Shown: positions 41,630 through 51,345 of the stretch, in pieces | Layout: each line of letters begins with the position of its first letter | How positions within the stretch are numbered: position 1 is the stretch's first letter | Assembly: GCF_016917755.1 (NCBI RefSeq) | Contig: NZ_CP070326.1 | Span: 6,758,001-6,822,000, forward strand | Length of the DNA stretch: 64,000 nt | Source: Streptomyces noursei | GTDB lineage: Bacteria > Actinomycetota > Actinomycetes > Streptomycetales > Streptomycetaceae | Reading direction: 5' to 3' | The notes under the pieces: generated by a model | Told to the model about the DNA's origin: nothing | Seen by the model: only the letters and a program-made list of their open reading frames with translations | Databases searched by the model: none | Translations under genes and position numbers: made by a program

Positions 41630-43123
41630 GTGGGCGGCATGGACGGCACCGCCGGCTCCACCAGCACGAGCGGCACGGATGCCGTCAAGCGTCCCAACGC
41701 GCAGTTGGGCTCGTGGTTCATGCGCAGCGGCTGGTCCAAGGGCGAGCTGGCGCGGCAGGTCAACCGCCGGGCGCGCCAGATGGGCGCCCACCACATCAGC
41801 ACCGACACCTCCCGGGTGCGCCGCTGGCTGGATGGCGAGCAGCCCCGGGAGCCCATCCCGCGGATCCTCTCCGAACTCTTCTCCGAACGCTTCGGCTGCG
41901 TGGTCGGCGTCGAGGAGCTCGGGCTGCGCTCGGCGCACCAGTCCCCGTCCGTCTCCGGCGTGGACCTCCCCTGGGCCGGCCCCCAAACGGTCAACCTCAT
42001 CAGCGAGTTCACCCGCAGCGACCTGATGCTGGCCCGCCGCGGCTTCCTGGGCACCTCCCTCGCGCTCGCCGCCGGCCCCACCCTCGTCGAGCCGATGCAG
42101 CGCTGGCTGGTGCCGGTGCCCGTCGCCCCGGGCGAGGTCCCCGCGCAGCTCGACCGGGCCCGCCGCCCGGCCCGGCTCTCCCGGCCCGAACTGGAGCTGC
42201 TGGAGGCCACCACCGCGATGTTCCGGCAGTGGGACGCCCAGTGCGGCGGCGGCCTGCGGCGCAAGGCGGTGGTCGGCCAGCTCCACGAGGTCACCGACCT
42301 CCTCCAGGAGCCCCAGTCGCCCGAGGTGTCCAAGCGGCTGTTCAAGGTCGCCGCCGAACTCGCCGAACTGGCCGGCTGGATGAGCTACGACATCGGCCTC
42401 CAGCCGACCGCCCAGAAGTACTTCGTGCTCGCGCTGCACGCCTCCAAGGAGGCCGGCGACCGCCCCCTGGGCTCGTACATCCTCTCCAGCATGAGCCGGC
42501 AGATGATCCACCTCGGCCGGCCCGACGACGCCCTGGAGCTGATCCACCTCGCCCAGTACGGCAGTCGGGAGACCGCCACCCCCCGTACCCAGGCGATGTT
42601 GTATGCGATGGAGGCCCGCGCCTACGCCGGCATGGGCCAGCCCAGCAAGGTCAAGCGGGCGGTGCGGATGGCCGAGGACACCTTCTCCGACATCGCCCCC
42701 GGCGAGACCGAGCCGGACTGGATCCGCTTCTTCTCCGAGGCCGAGCTGAACGCCGAGAACGCCCACTCCTACCGCGACCTCGCCTATGTGGCCGGCCGCA
42801 GCCCCACCTACGCCTCGCTCGCGGAACCGGTCATGCGGCGCGCCGTCGAACTGTTCGGCAAGGACCCCGAGCACCAGCGCTCCTACGCGCTCAACCTGAT
42901 CGGCATGGCCACCGTCCACCTGCTCCAGAAGGAGCCGGAGGCGTGCGCCGTGATGGCCCAGCAGGCGATACCGTTCGCCCGCCAGGTCCGCTCCGAACGG
43001 GTCAACACCCGGCTCCGCAAGACGGTGGACACCGCGGTGCGGGAATTCGGGACCGTCAGCGAGGTGATCAAGCTCAGCGACGAGCTCTCCCGCCAGCTCC
43101 CGGAGACCGCCTTCGCCGGCTGA
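41630..43123 (+). CDS. nsdA: NsdA, negative regulator of differentiation
   Basis: A 497-residue protein matching NsdA, which in S. coelicolor represses sporulation and antibiotic production; its mechanism is unclear. The N-terminus (QLGSWFMRSGWSKGELARQVNRRAR) resembles a helix-turn-helix, and the body (about residues 180-480) is helical with TPR-like repeats (AQKYFVLALHASKEAGD, DALELIHLAQYGSRE). The start may be GTG 41630 or ATG 41639. The neighbouring amtB operon follows by about 180 bp, the arrangement I recall for S. coelicolor. Confidence 0.93.
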   Translation: MGGMDGTAGSTSTSGTDAVKRPNAQLGSWFMRSGWSKGELARQVNRRARQMGAHHISTDTSRVRRWLDGEQPREPIPRILSELFSERFGCVVGVEELGLRSAHQSPSVSGVDLPWAGPQTVNLISEFTRSDLMLARRGFLGTSLALAAGPTLVEPMQRWLVPVPVAPGEVPAQLDRARRPARLSRPELELLEATTAMFRQWDAQCGGGLRRKAVVGQLHEVTDLLQEPQSPEVSKRLFKVAAELAELAGWMSYDIGLQPTAQKYFVLALHASKEAGDRPLGSYILSSMSRQMIHLGRPDDALELIHLAQYGSRETATPRTQAMLYAMEARAYAGMGQPSKVKRAVRMAEDTFSDIAPGETEPDWIRFFSEAELNAENAHSYRDLAYVAGRSPTYASLAEPVMRRAVELFGKDPEHQRSYALNLIGMATVHLLQKEPEACAVMAQQAIPFARQVRSERVNTRLRKTVDTAVREFGTVSEVIKLSDELSRQLPETAFAG

Positions 43124-43169
43124 CCCGACCGCTCGCCGGATCCCTGAGGATCTCGGAATTCATCGGCGC

Positions 43170-43205
43170 GTAACACGGAGGACCACTTCGTCACCCCGGT
43201 GAAAC
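43170..43205 (+). promoter_or_regulatory. GlnR-box-like site upstream of amtB
   Basis: GTCAC-n6-GAAAC (43190-43205) fits the a/b half-site pattern of actinobacterial GlnR boxes exactly. A second, weaker pair begins with GTAAC at 43170, 20 bp upstream, where 22 bp would be ideal. It lies about 100 bp before the amtB start. Confidence 0.6.
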
Positions 43206-43303
43206 ACCGGCAAGGTTTGGCCGAAACGGCGCCGCGACACTCTCATCGCGAAGCCGGCCCACCCCACACCCGCACGGGCCGCATCGACGACGAGGAGACG
43301 CCG

Positions 43304-44653
43304 ATGCCCCCAGGCATCCTTACGCTCGCAGACGGCCTCGCGGAGAAAGCCACCCTCAGTCCCGCCAACACCGGGTTCATGCTCATCTGCTCCGCGCTGG
43401 TGATGCTCATGACGCCCGGCCTGGCGTTCTTCTACGGCGGCATGGTCCGGGTCAAAAGCGTCCTGAACATGCTGATGATGAGCTTCATCAGCCTGGGCAT
43501 CGTCACGCTCCTGTGGGTGCTCTACGGCTTCGGGCTCGCCTTCGGCACCGACACCGGCGGCATCATCGGCTGGAGCAGCGACTTCGCCGGCCTCGGCCAC
43601 ATCGGCCTGACCCAGCTGTGGGGCACCACCACCATCCCCGTCTACGTCTTCGCCGTCTTCCAGCTGATGTTCGCGGTGATCACCCCCGCGCTGATCAGCG
43701 GAGCCCTCGCCGACCGGGTGAAGTTCACCGCCTGGGCGCTGTTCATCGCGCTGTGGGTGACCGTCGTCTACTTCCCCGTCGCCCACTGGGTGTGGGGCGA
43801 CGGCGGCTGGCTGTTCAAACTGGGCGTCATCGACTTCGCCGGCGGCACCGCGGTGCACATCAACGCCGGTGCCGCGGCGCTCGGCGTGATCCTCGTCGTC
43901 GGCAAGCGCATCGGCTTCAAGAAGGACCCGATGCGGCCGCACAGCCTGCCGCTGGTGATGCTCGGCGCCGGTCTGCTGTGGTTCGGCTGGTTCGGCTTCA
44001 ACGCCGGCTCCTGGCTCAACAACGACGACGGCGTGGCCGCGGTCGCCTTCGTCAACACCCAGGTCGCCACCGCCGCCGCGATGCTCGGCTGGCTCGCCTA
44101 CGAAAAGCTCCGGCACGGCTCGTTCACCACCCTCGGCGCGGCCTCCGGCGCGGTCGCCGGACTGGTCGCCATCACCCCCGCCTGCGGTGCGGTCAGCCCG
44201 CTCGGCGCCATCGCGATCGGCGTGATCGCCGGGGTGCTGTGCGCCATGGCCGTCGGCCTCAAGTACAAGTTCGGCTATGACGACTCCCTGGACGTCGTCG
44301 GCGTCCACCTCGTCGGCGGCATCGTCGGCTCGCTGCTGATCGGGCTGTTCGCCACCGGTGGCGTGCAGAGCGACGCCAAGGGCCTCTTCTACGGGGGCGG
44401 CTTCGGCCAGCTCGGCAAGCAGACCGTCGGCGTGGTGTGCGTCCTGCTGTACTCGCTGGTCGTCTCCTACGTCCTTGCCAAGGCCATCGACCTGGTGATG
44501 GGCTTCCGGGTCGGCGAGGACGAGGAGATCACCGGCGTCGACCAGGCCGCGCACGCCGAGACCGCGTACGACTTCGCCGGCGCGGGCGGTGGCACGACGG
44601 CCCGCAGGACCACGGCCCTGGGCGAAACCCCGACCAAGAAGGTGGACGCGTGA
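43304..44653 (+). CDS. amtB: Ammonium transporter
   Basis: A 449-residue Amt channel with about 11 membrane helices for ammonium uptake. GLAFFYGGMVRVKSVLNMLM in helix 1-2, PVAHWVWGDGGWL (pore His) and DVVGVHLVGGIVGSLLIG (second pore His) are diagnostic. The cytoplasmic tail is acidic then basic and may contact GlnK. ATG 43304 follows GAGGAG; the upstream frame lacks similarity. It overlaps glnK by 4 bp (GTGA), and the amtB-glnK-glnD order is the classical actinobacterial nitrogen operon, controlled by GlnR. Confidence 0.96.
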   Translation: MPPGILTLADGLAEKATLSPANTGFMLICSALVMLMTPGLAFFYGGMVRVKSVLNMLMMSFISLGIVTLLWVLYGFGLAFGTDTGGIIGWSSDFAGLGHIGLTQLWGTTTIPVYVFAVFQLMFAVITPALISGALADRVKFTAWALFIALWVTVVYFPVAHWVWGDGGWLFKLGVIDFAGGTAVHINAGAAALGVILVVGKRIGFKKDPMRPHSLPLVMLGAGLLWFGWFGFNAGSWLNNDDGVAAVAFVNTQVATAAAMLGWLAYEKLRHGSFTTLGAASGAVAGLVAITPACGAVSPLGAIAIGVIAGVLCAMAVGLKYKFGYDDSLDVVGVHLVGGIVGSLLIGLFATGGVQSDAKGLFYGGGFGQLGKQTVGVVCVLLYSLVVSYVLAKAIDLVMGFRVGEDEEITGVDQAAHAETAYDFAGAGGGTTARRTTALGETPTKKVDA

Positions 44654-44988
44654 AGCTCATCACGGCAGTAATCAAGCCGCACCGGCTCGACGAGGTGAAG
44701 GACGCCCTGCAGGTGTTCGGCGTGCACGGCCTGACCGTCACCGAGGCCAGCGGCTACGGACGGCAGCGCGGGCACACCGAGGTGTACCGGGGCGCCGAGT
44801 ACACCGTCGACCTGGTGCCCAAGATCAGGATCGAGGTGCTCGTCGAGGACGCGGACGTCGAGGAGCTGGTGGAGGTCGTGGTCAAGGCCGCCCGCACCGG
44901 CAAGATCGGCGACGGGAAGGTGTGGAGCGTCCCCGTCGAGGAGGCCGTACGGGTGCGGACCGGGGAGCGCGGACCCGACGCGCTGTGA
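44650..44988 (+). CDS. glnK: Nitrogen regulatory protein P-II
   Basis: A 112-residue PII trimeric sensor that reads 2-oxoglutarate and ATP/ADP and gates AmtB. The T-loop YGRQRGHTEVYRGAEY has Tyr51, the residue adenylylated in Streptomyces, and the C-loop GKIGDGKVWSVPVEEAVRVRTGERG is complete. GTG start overlapping the amtB stop. Modified by the GlnD encoded next in the operon. Confidence 0.97.
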   Translation: MKLITAVIKPHRLDEVKDALQVFGVHGLTVTEASGYGRQRGHTEVYRGAEYTVDLVPKIRIEVLVEDADVEELVEVVVKAARTGKIGDGKVWSVPVEEAVRVRTGERGPDAL

Positions 44989-45058
44989 GCCGCAGGCCGA
45001 GGGCGGCGGGGTGCGGCGGAAGCGCCGCGGGGGACAACACGACCGAGGAGAGCCCGAG

Positions 45059-47569
45059 TTGACCGAGAGCGTCGAACCCAGCGCACACCCCGCCGCCACG
45101 GCCCCGGCGGACGCACCCGGCGGCTACCCCGCCGCCCGGCTGCGCCTCCTCCGGGACGACGGCGCCGCCGGCCCCGACCGCCGCGCCGCCCTCGCCCGGC
45201 TCACCGACGACTGGCTCGCCGCCCTGCTGGCCGAGGCGTCCGCCCCTGCCTCCAGCGGCCGCGCCGCCCGCGGCCCGGCCGCTCCGGGCACCGCGCTGGT
45301 CGCCGTCGGCGGCTACGGCCGCGGCGAACTGTCCCCCCGCAGCGACCTCGACCTCCTGCTGCTGCACGACGGTCATGCCGCCCCCGGCGACCTCGCCGGC
45401 CTCGCCGACCGCCTCTGGTACCCCGTCTGGGACCTCGGCCTGGACCTCGACCACTCCGTCCGCACCCCCGCCGAGGCCCGCCGCGCCGCCCGCGACGACC
45501 TCAAGGTGCAACTGGGCCTGCTCGACGCCCGCCACGTCGCCGGCGACCCCGCACTGACCGCCGCGCTCCGCACCGCCGCCTACGCCGACTGGCGGGAATG
45601 CGCCCCCCGGCGGCTGCCCGAACTCCGCGAACTCTGCCAACAGCGCGCCGCCCGCCAGGGCGAACTCCAGTACCTCCTCGAACCCGACCTCAAGGAGGCC
45701 CACGGCGGCCTGCGGGACGCCACCGCACTGCGGGCCATCGCCGCCTCCTGGCTCGCCGACGCCCCCCGCGGTGGACTGGAGGCCGCCCGCACCCGGCTCC
45801 TGGACACCCGGGACGCCCTCCACCTCACCACCGGGCGCGCCACCGACCGGCTCTCCCTCCAGGAGCAGGACCAGGTCGCCGGCGCCCTCGGCCTGCTCGA
45901 CGCGGACGCCCTGCTCCGCCGGACCTACGAATCCGCCCGCACCATCGCCTACGCCGCCGACGTCACCTGGCGCGAGGTCGGCCGGGTGCTGCGCGCCCGA
46001 TCCGTCAAACCGGTGCTGCGCGGGCTGCTGCACGGCCGCACCGCCGACCGCGGCGAACGCTCACCGCTCGCCGACGGCGTCGTCGAACTCGACGGCGAGG
46101 CGGTGCTGGCCCGCACCGCCCGCCCCGAACGCGACCCCGTCCTGCTGCTGCGCGCCGCCGCGGCCGCCGCCCAGGCCGGACTGCCGCTGGCCACCCACGC
46201 CATCCGCCGCTGCGCCGCCACGCACGCCGCCGCACTGCTGCCGGTGCCCTGGCCAGCCGAGGCCCGCGAGCAGCTGGTCACCCTGCTCGGCGCCGGCGCG
46301 CACACCGTCCCCGTATGGGAGGCCCTGGAGGCCGAGGGCGTCATCGCCCGCCTGCTGCCCGACTGGGAGCGCGTCCGCTGCCGCCCCCAGCGCAACCCCG
46401 TGCACACCTGGACCGTCGACCGCCACCTGGTCGAGACCGCGGTCCGCGCCGCCGCACTGACCCGCCGCGTCCACCGGCCCGACCTGCTGCTGGTTGCCGC
46501 CCTGCTGCACGACATCGGCAAGGGCTGGCCCGGCGACCACGCGGTGGCCGGCGAGACCATCGCCCGCGACGTGGCCGCCCGGCTCGGCTTCGGCCCCGGC
46601 GACACCGAGGTGATCGCCGCCCTCGTCCGGCATCACTTGCTGCTCATCGAGACCGCCACCCGGCGCGACCTGGACGACCCGGAGACCGTCGGAGCGGTCG
46701 CCGACGCCGTCGGCAGCCCCGGCACCCTGGAACTCCTGCACGCCCTCACCGAGGCCGACGCGCTCGCCACCGGGCCCGCCGCCTGGAGCTCCTGGCGCGC
46801 CGGCCTCGTCTCCGGCCTCGTCCAGCGCGTCGCCGACCGGCTCGCCGGGGAGCCCGCGCCGGACCCGCGCGGCACCGACGTCCCCACCGCCGAACAGGAG
46901 CGCCTGGCCGTCGAGGCCGCGCGCACCGGCGGCCCCGCCCTGGCCCTGCACACCCGCCCGGAGACCGCACCGCCGGACGCCGCCCCGGCCGACGCCGACC
47001 CGGAACCGGTCGGCGTGGAACTCCTCATCGCCGTCCCTGACCAGCCCGGCGTGCTGCCCGCCGCGGCCGGCGTGCTGGCCCTGCACCGCCTCACCGTCCG
47101 CGCCGCCGACCTGCGCACCCTGGACCCCATCGGACAGGGCCCGGTGCTGCTGCTCAGCTGGCGGGTGGCCGCCGAGTACGGCTCGCTGCCCGAGGCCGGC
47201 CGGCTCCGCGCCGACCTGGTCCGCGCCCTGGACGGCTCCCTCGACGTCCCCGGCCGCCTCGCCGAACGCGAACGCGCCTACGCCCGCCGCTCCCGCGCCG
47301 CCCTGGCCCCGCCGCCCCGCGTCACCATCGCCGCCGGCAGCTCCCGCACCGCCACCGTCATCGAGGTCCGGGCGCAGGACGCGCACGGACTGCTGCATCG
47401 GATCGGCCGGGCCCTGGACGCGGCGGGGGTCGCCGTGCGCAGCGCCCACATCAGCACGCTGGGCGCCAACGCCGTGGACGCCTTCTACGTCACGGGGCCG
47501 GACGGGACGCCGCTGCCCGACGCGGTGGCCCACAAGGTGGCCGAGGCGGTCGAGGCCGCGCTCCAGTGA
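45059..47569 (+). CDS. glnD: PII uridylyl/adenylyl-transferase
   Basis: An 836-residue bifunctional enzyme that modifies and demodifies PII in response to nitrogen; in Streptomyces it adenylylates GlnK. Domains in order: nucleotidyltransferase (GGYGRGELSPRSDLDLLLL, near residue 80), linker helices, an HD hydrolase domain with LLHDIGKGWPGDH (near residue 480), and two C-terminal ACT domains (about 660-740 and 760-830). The TTG at 45059 has GAGGAG 7 bp upstream and gives a family-like N-terminus; a GTG at 45011 would add sixteen residues. It starts 70 bp after glnK. Confidence 0.94.
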   Translation: MTESVEPSAHPAATAPADAPGGYPAARLRLLRDDGAAGPDRRAALARLTDDWLAALLAEASAPASSGRAARGPAAPGTALVAVGGYGRGELSPRSDLDLLLLHDGHAAPGDLAGLADRLWYPVWDLGLDLDHSVRTPAEARRAARDDLKVQLGLLDARHVAGDPALTAALRTAAYADWRECAPRRLPELRELCQQRAARQGELQYLLEPDLKEAHGGLRDATALRAIAASWLADAPRGGLEAARTRLLDTRDALHLTTGRATDRLSLQEQDQVAGALGLLDADALLRRTYESARTIAYAADVTWREVGRVLRARSVKPVLRGLLHGRTADRGERSPLADGVVELDGEAVLARTARPERDPVLLLRAAAAAAQAGLPLATHAIRRCAATHAAALLPVPWPAEAREQLVTLLGAGAHTVPVWEALEAEGVIARLLPDWERVRCRPQRNPVHTWTVDRHLVETAVRAAALTRRVHRPDLLLVAALLHDIGKGWPGDHAVAGETIARDVAARLGFGPGDTEVIAALVRHHLLLIETATRRDLDDPETVGAVADAVGSPGTLELLHALTEADALATGPAAWSSWRAGLVSGLVQRVADRLAGEPAPDPRGTDVPTAEQERLAVEAARTGGPALALHTRPETAPPDAAPADADPEPVGVELLIAVPDQPGVLPAAAGVLALHRLTVRAADLRTLDPIGQGPVLLLSWRVAAEYGSLPEAGRLRADLVRALDGSLDVPGRLAERERAYARRSRAALAPPPRVTIAAGSSRTATVIEVRAQDAHGLLHRIGRALDAAGVAVRSAHISTLGANAVDAFYVTGPDGTPLPDAVAHKVAEAVEAALQ

Positions 47570-47715
47570 TACCGGGCGGGATGCGCTCCGGGGCGCGCTC
47601 CACCGGCGGCCGGAGCACGGGCCGGGCGCGGGCCAGAGAGGGTTCGCTTGCGGGGCCCGATACCCTAGAACCCGACTGGACCTTAAGCCCCCGACCCCGA
47701 GGATCGACGACCGCC

Positions 47716-49266
47716 GTGTTCGATACGCTTTCCGACCGCTTGGCGAGTACTTTCAAAAACCTCCGGGGCAAGGGCCGCCTGAGCGAGGCGGACATCGACG
47801 CCACCGCGCGGGAGATCCGGATCGCCCTGCTGGAAGCCGACGTCGCGCTGCCGGTCGTCCGCGCCTTCATCAAGCAGGTCAAGGAGCGCGGGCTCGGCTC
47901 CGAGGTCAGCCAGGCGCTGAACCCGGCCCAGCAGGTCATCAAGATCGTCAACGAGGAGCTCATCGGCATCCTCGGCGGCGAGACCCGGCGCCTCCGCTTC
48001 GCCAAGCAGCCGCCGACGGTGATCATGCTGGCCGGTCTGCAGGGTGCCGGTAAGACCACCCTCGCCGGCAAGCTCGGCCGCTGGCTCAAGGGCCAGGGGC
48101 ACTCGCCGCTGCTGGTCGCCTGCGACCTCCAGCGCCCCAACGCCGTCAACCAGCTCCAGGTCGTCTCCGAGCGCGCCGGCGTCGGCTTCTACGGCCCCGA
48201 GCCGGGCAACGGCGTCGGCGACCCGATCCAGGTCGCCAAGGACTCGATCGAGTACGCCCGCACCAAGCAGTTCGACGTCGTGGTCGTCGACACCGCCGGC
48301 CGCCTCGGCATCGACGCCGAGATGATGCAGCAGGCCGCCGACATCCGCGACGCGGTCAGCCCCGACGAGGTCCTCTTCGTCGTCGACGCGATGATCGGTC
48401 AGGACGCGGTCAACACCGCCGAGGCGTTCCGCGACGGCGTCGGCTTCGACGGCGTGGTGCTCTCCAAGCTGGACGGCGACGCCCGCGGTGGTGCCGCGCT
48501 CTCCATCGCGCACGTCACCGGCAAGCAGATCATGTTCGCCTCCAACGGCGAGAAGCTGGACGACTTCGACGCGTTCCACCCGGACCGCATGGCGTCCCGC
48601 ATCCTCGGCATGGGCGACATGCTCTCGCTCATCGAGAAGGCCGAGCAGACCTTCAGCCAGCAAGAGGCCGAGAAGATGGCGGCCAAGCTGGCGAAGGGCC
48701 CCAAGGAGTTCACCCTCGACGACTTCCTGGCCCAGATGGAGCAGGTCCGCAAGATGGGCTCCATCTCCAAGCTGCTCGGCATGCTGCCCGGCATGGCGCA
48801 GATGAAGGAGCAGATCAACAACCTCGACGAGCGCGAGGTCGACCGCACGGCCGCCATCATCAAGTCGATGACCCCGGCCGAGCGCCAGGACCCGACGATC
48901 ATCAACGGCTCGCGCCGGGCCCGCATCGCCCGCGGTTCCGGTGTGGACGTCAGCATGGTCAAGAACCTCGTCGAGCGGTTCTTCGACGCGCGCAAGATGA
49001 TGTCGCGGATGGCCCAGGGCGGCGGCATGCCCGGCATGCCCGGCATCCCCGGCATGGGGGGCGGCGCCGCCCGGAAGAAGAAGCAGATCAAGCAGGCCAA
49101 GGGCAAGCGCAAGAGCGGCAACCCGATGAAGCGCAAGGCCGACGAGGAGGCCGCGGCGGCGCGCCGCGAGGCGGCCGCGACCGGCAACCCGCTCGGCCTG
49201 CCGCAGGCCGGCCAGGAACCGCAGAACTTCGAACTCCCCGAAGAGTTCAAGAAGTTCATGAACTGA
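47716..49266 (+). CDS. ffh: Signal recognition particle protein
   Basis: A 516-residue SRP54 homologue that binds signal sequences on nascent chains and docks with FtsY. The N domain is followed by the G domain (G1 GLQGAGKTTLAGKLG, DTAGRLGID, SKLDGDARGG) and a Met-rich M domain (LLGMLPGMAQMKEQ and MMSRMAQGGGMPGMPG). The C-terminus is Lys-rich and ends EFKKFMN. GTG start at 47716; the upstream frame back to 47566 is not conserved. A perfect terminator follows. Confidence 0.97.
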   Translation: MFDTLSDRLASTFKNLRGKGRLSEADIDATAREIRIALLEADVALPVVRAFIKQVKERGLGSEVSQALNPAQQVIKIVNEELIGILGGETRRLRFAKQPPTVIMLAGLQGAGKTTLAGKLGRWLKGQGHSPLLVACDLQRPNAVNQLQVVSERAGVGFYGPEPGNGVGDPIQVAKDSIEYARTKQFDVVVVDTAGRLGIDAEMMQQAADIRDAVSPDEVLFVVDAMIGQDAVNTAEAFRDGVGFDGVVLSKLDGDARGGAALSIAHVTGKQIMFASNGEKLDDFDAFHPDRMASRILGMGDMLSLIEKAEQTFSQQEAEKMAAKLAKGPKEFTLDDFLAQMEQVRKMGSISKLLGMLPGMAQMKEQINNLDEREVDRTAAIIKSMTPAERQDPTIINGSRRARIARGSGVDVSMVKNLVERFFDARKMMSRMAQGGGMPGMPGIPGMGGGAARKKKQIKQAKGKRKSGNPMKRKADEEAAAARREAAATGNPLGLPQAGQEPQNFELPEEFKKFMN

Positions 49267-49284
49267 GCGGCACCCGCACCACCC

Positions 49285-49324
49285 GACGAGCCCCCGGCCA
49301 CCCCTGCGTGGCCGGGGGCTCGTC
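49285..49324. terminator. Terminator between ffh and the methyltransferase gene
   Basis: A perfect 17-bp stem (49285-49301 with 49308-49324) with a 6-nt loop in the convergent gap; it can serve both directions. Confidence 0.88.
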
Positions 49325-49345
49325 CGTCGCGTTCCGGGGCACGCT

Positions 49346-50197
49346 CTAGCGGGTCCGCGCGATCAGATACCGGAAGACGTTCGCCATCCAGAGCGTCCCG
49401 TCTCCCCGCTGATACGGATGGAGCGCCTCGACCAGCTCCTTCTCCACCTGCCGCGGCCCGGCCGCCTCCAACGCCCCGTCGAACAGGCCCGTCGACAGCA
49501 TCCCGCGCACCGCGCTCGCCATGTCCGCGTACCCGAACGGGCAGGCCACCCGCCCCGACCCGTCGGGCCGCAGCCCCGTCCGTTCCGCCAGCTCCTCCAG
49601 GTCGTCCCGGCCGGCCGGCCGCCAGCCCGCGCCGAAACCCGGCGCCGGGGCGGCGAGCCGCTGCGCCACCCGCAGCACGCCGGCCGCCGCACACCGCTCC
49701 ACCGGGCCCCAGCCACCCAACACCACGGCGCTGCCCCGTTCGGCCAGCGCGGTCGCCGCGGTCAGCGCCGCGGCCAGCTCCTGGGCACCGCCGCCGCAGC
49801 CCACCGGGTGGAACGCCGTGATCACGGTGAACGCCGCACCCTTGGGCGCCGCGTCCGCCAGCCCGCCGCTGACCAGCCGGGTGACCTCCGGCATGCCGTC
49901 CGGCGTGAGCCGCTCGCGCGCCAGCTCCAACCGGCGCTCGTCCGCGTCCACGCCGCTGACCTGCGCCCCGCGCGCCGCCGCGAGCAGCAGCGCCAGCCCG
50001 GACCCGCAGCCCAGCCCCAGCAGCCGGGTGCCGGGCCCGATGCCCAGCCGGTCGTACGCGGCCTCGTAGAGGGGCACCAGCATCCGCTCCTGGATCTCCG
50101 CCCAGTCACGGGCGCGGGTGCCGGTCGGCGCGGCCGGGCCGTCATCGTGCACGGACCCGGTGTTCGGAAGCTGGTGCCGCACGAGCGTGGGAGACAT
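49346..50197 (-). CDS. Class I SAM-dependent methyltransferase
   Basis: A 283-residue Rossmann methyltransferase. Motif I is LLGLGCGSGLALLLAAARGA (near residue 60), with the acidic end of strand 2 in VSGVDADERRLELAR and motif IV around FTVITAFHPVGCGGG. The closest relatives by feel are small-molecule or ubiquinone-type methyltransferases, but the substrate is unknown. It is flanked by ffh and by a 557-bp gap (50198-50754) in which I see only a weak promoter (CTGACC 50681, TGGGAT 50704). Confidence 0.87.
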   Translation of the reverse strand: MSPTLVRHQLPNTGSVHDDGPAAPTGTRARDWAEIQERMLVPLYEAAYDRLGIGPGTRLLGLGCGSGLALLLAAARGAQVSGVDADERRLELARERLTPDGMPEVTRLVSGGLADAAPKGAAFTVITAFHPVGCGGGAQELAAALTAATALAERGSAVVLGGWGPVERCAAAGVLRVAQRLAAPAPGFGAGWRPAGRDDLEELAERTGLRPDGSGRVACPFGYADMASAVRGMLSTGLFDGALEAAGPRQVEKELVEALHPYQRGDGTLWMANVFRYLIARTR

Positions 50198-50754
50198 CGA
50201 TAGCGCCCCTATTCGCCGAGAACCCGAAGCTGATCAGTACCGTCCGCCCCCGTGTTTCCGAGCGTTGTGCGCCCCCGCGATCCAGACAACTGCGCATCCG
50301 ACCGGGCGTCCAGAGGGTGCGCCGGGGTTTGGCTCCCGCGCGCCCCTGTGTGCGCCGCCCACCGCACTCCCGGAGCGCCGTTCCAGGGTGCCCCGGGGAG
50401 TGCCGTCCCGCCACGGCAGCGGCGCCGCAGGTCGCCCCGGCCCTCGCCTCCCGCGTGTCGCCGCCGGATCCCGCTGTCCTACGGTGGACGGGTGGGGTCG
50501 GTGTCCACGGCTCCTCATACCGCCGGTAACATCGCCGCGCGTCCGACGCCCTGACATGCGGCGGGCTTACGCCATGTGGTGTACGCGGGGGTACGCGCCC
50601 TACGTACCGGCTTGCCGCCCCAGGGGCGCCTTCTCCGCAGATCGGCGTACCGGGCACGGGCCACGCCCCATGCCCGGAAACTGACCGGTACGTGCAAATT
50701 ATTTGGGATGCCCCGGAATCGGAACACTGGGAGACCCCGGCTCGTTGTCACGAC

Positions 50755-51345
50755 GTGAGCACGACACCGCCTGTTCTCGCCGCCGAGCTGGCGCTCGCGT
50801 GGGCCGACATTCAACGGCACCACCCCGAGCTGCCGGACCTGGCCGCGCCCGAATCCCTGATCGGAGAGTCGTCGTCCGCCTGTGGCGCCGAGCTCTCCTT
50901 CGAACGGCTGCTCCATGAGGCAGTCCACGGCATCGCCGCCGCCCGCGGCATCCGCGACACCTCCCGGGCAGGCCGCTACCACAACCGCCGGTTCCTGGCG
51001 ATCGCCGAGGAGCTGGGCCTGGACCACACCGAAGAGCCGCATCCCAGCAGCGGCTTCTCGCTGGTCGCACTCAACCCCGAGGCGAGACGGCGCTACCGCC
51101 CCACCATCGAGCGGCTCACCAGAGCCCTCAAGGCCCACAGTGCCGCCACCGCCACCGACACCACCCGCAGCTTCCGCGGACCGGCCGCCCGGCACGGCTC
51201 CTCCGGGGGCGGTGTCCGCGTCAAGGCCGTCTGCGACTGCGGGCGCAATGTGCGGGTCGTCCCCTCCGTGCTGGCCCAGGCGCCGATCGTCTGCGGCGGC
51301 TGCGGCAAGCCCTTCCGGATCCCCGAGGTGGCCGCGGTCGGCTGA
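50755..51345 (+). CDS. SprT-like zinc-metallopeptidase-fold protein
   Basis: A 196-residue protein conserved in Streptomyces as hypothetical. LLHEAVHGIAAARG contains an HExxH zinc motif and is followed 16 residues later by GRYHNRRFLAIAEELGL, where the third His-like position and F/L pattern resemble SprT/Spartan proteins. A C-terminal zinc ribbon (CDCGRNVRVV and CGGCGKPF) completes the SprT layout. Proteolytic activity is inference. GTG 50755 gives the start MSTTPPVLAAEL; a frame from 50692 adds 21 unlike residues. It precedes rpsP. Confidence 0.84.
   Translation: MSTTPPVLAAELALAWADIQRHHPELPDLAAPESLIGESSSACGAELSFERLLHEAVHGIAAARGIRDTSRAGRYHNRRFLAIAEELGLDHTEEPHPSSGFSLVALNPEARRRYRPTIERLTRALKAHSAATATDTTRSFRGPAARHGSSGGGVRVKAVCDCGRNVRVVPSVLAQAPIVCGGCGKPFRIPEVAAVG

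Noticed and set aside
50198..50754. An additional gene in the 557-bp gap before the SprT-like gene
   Set aside because: Short open frames exist on both strands, but they are Arg/Pro-rich, overlap each other and lack ribosome sites.
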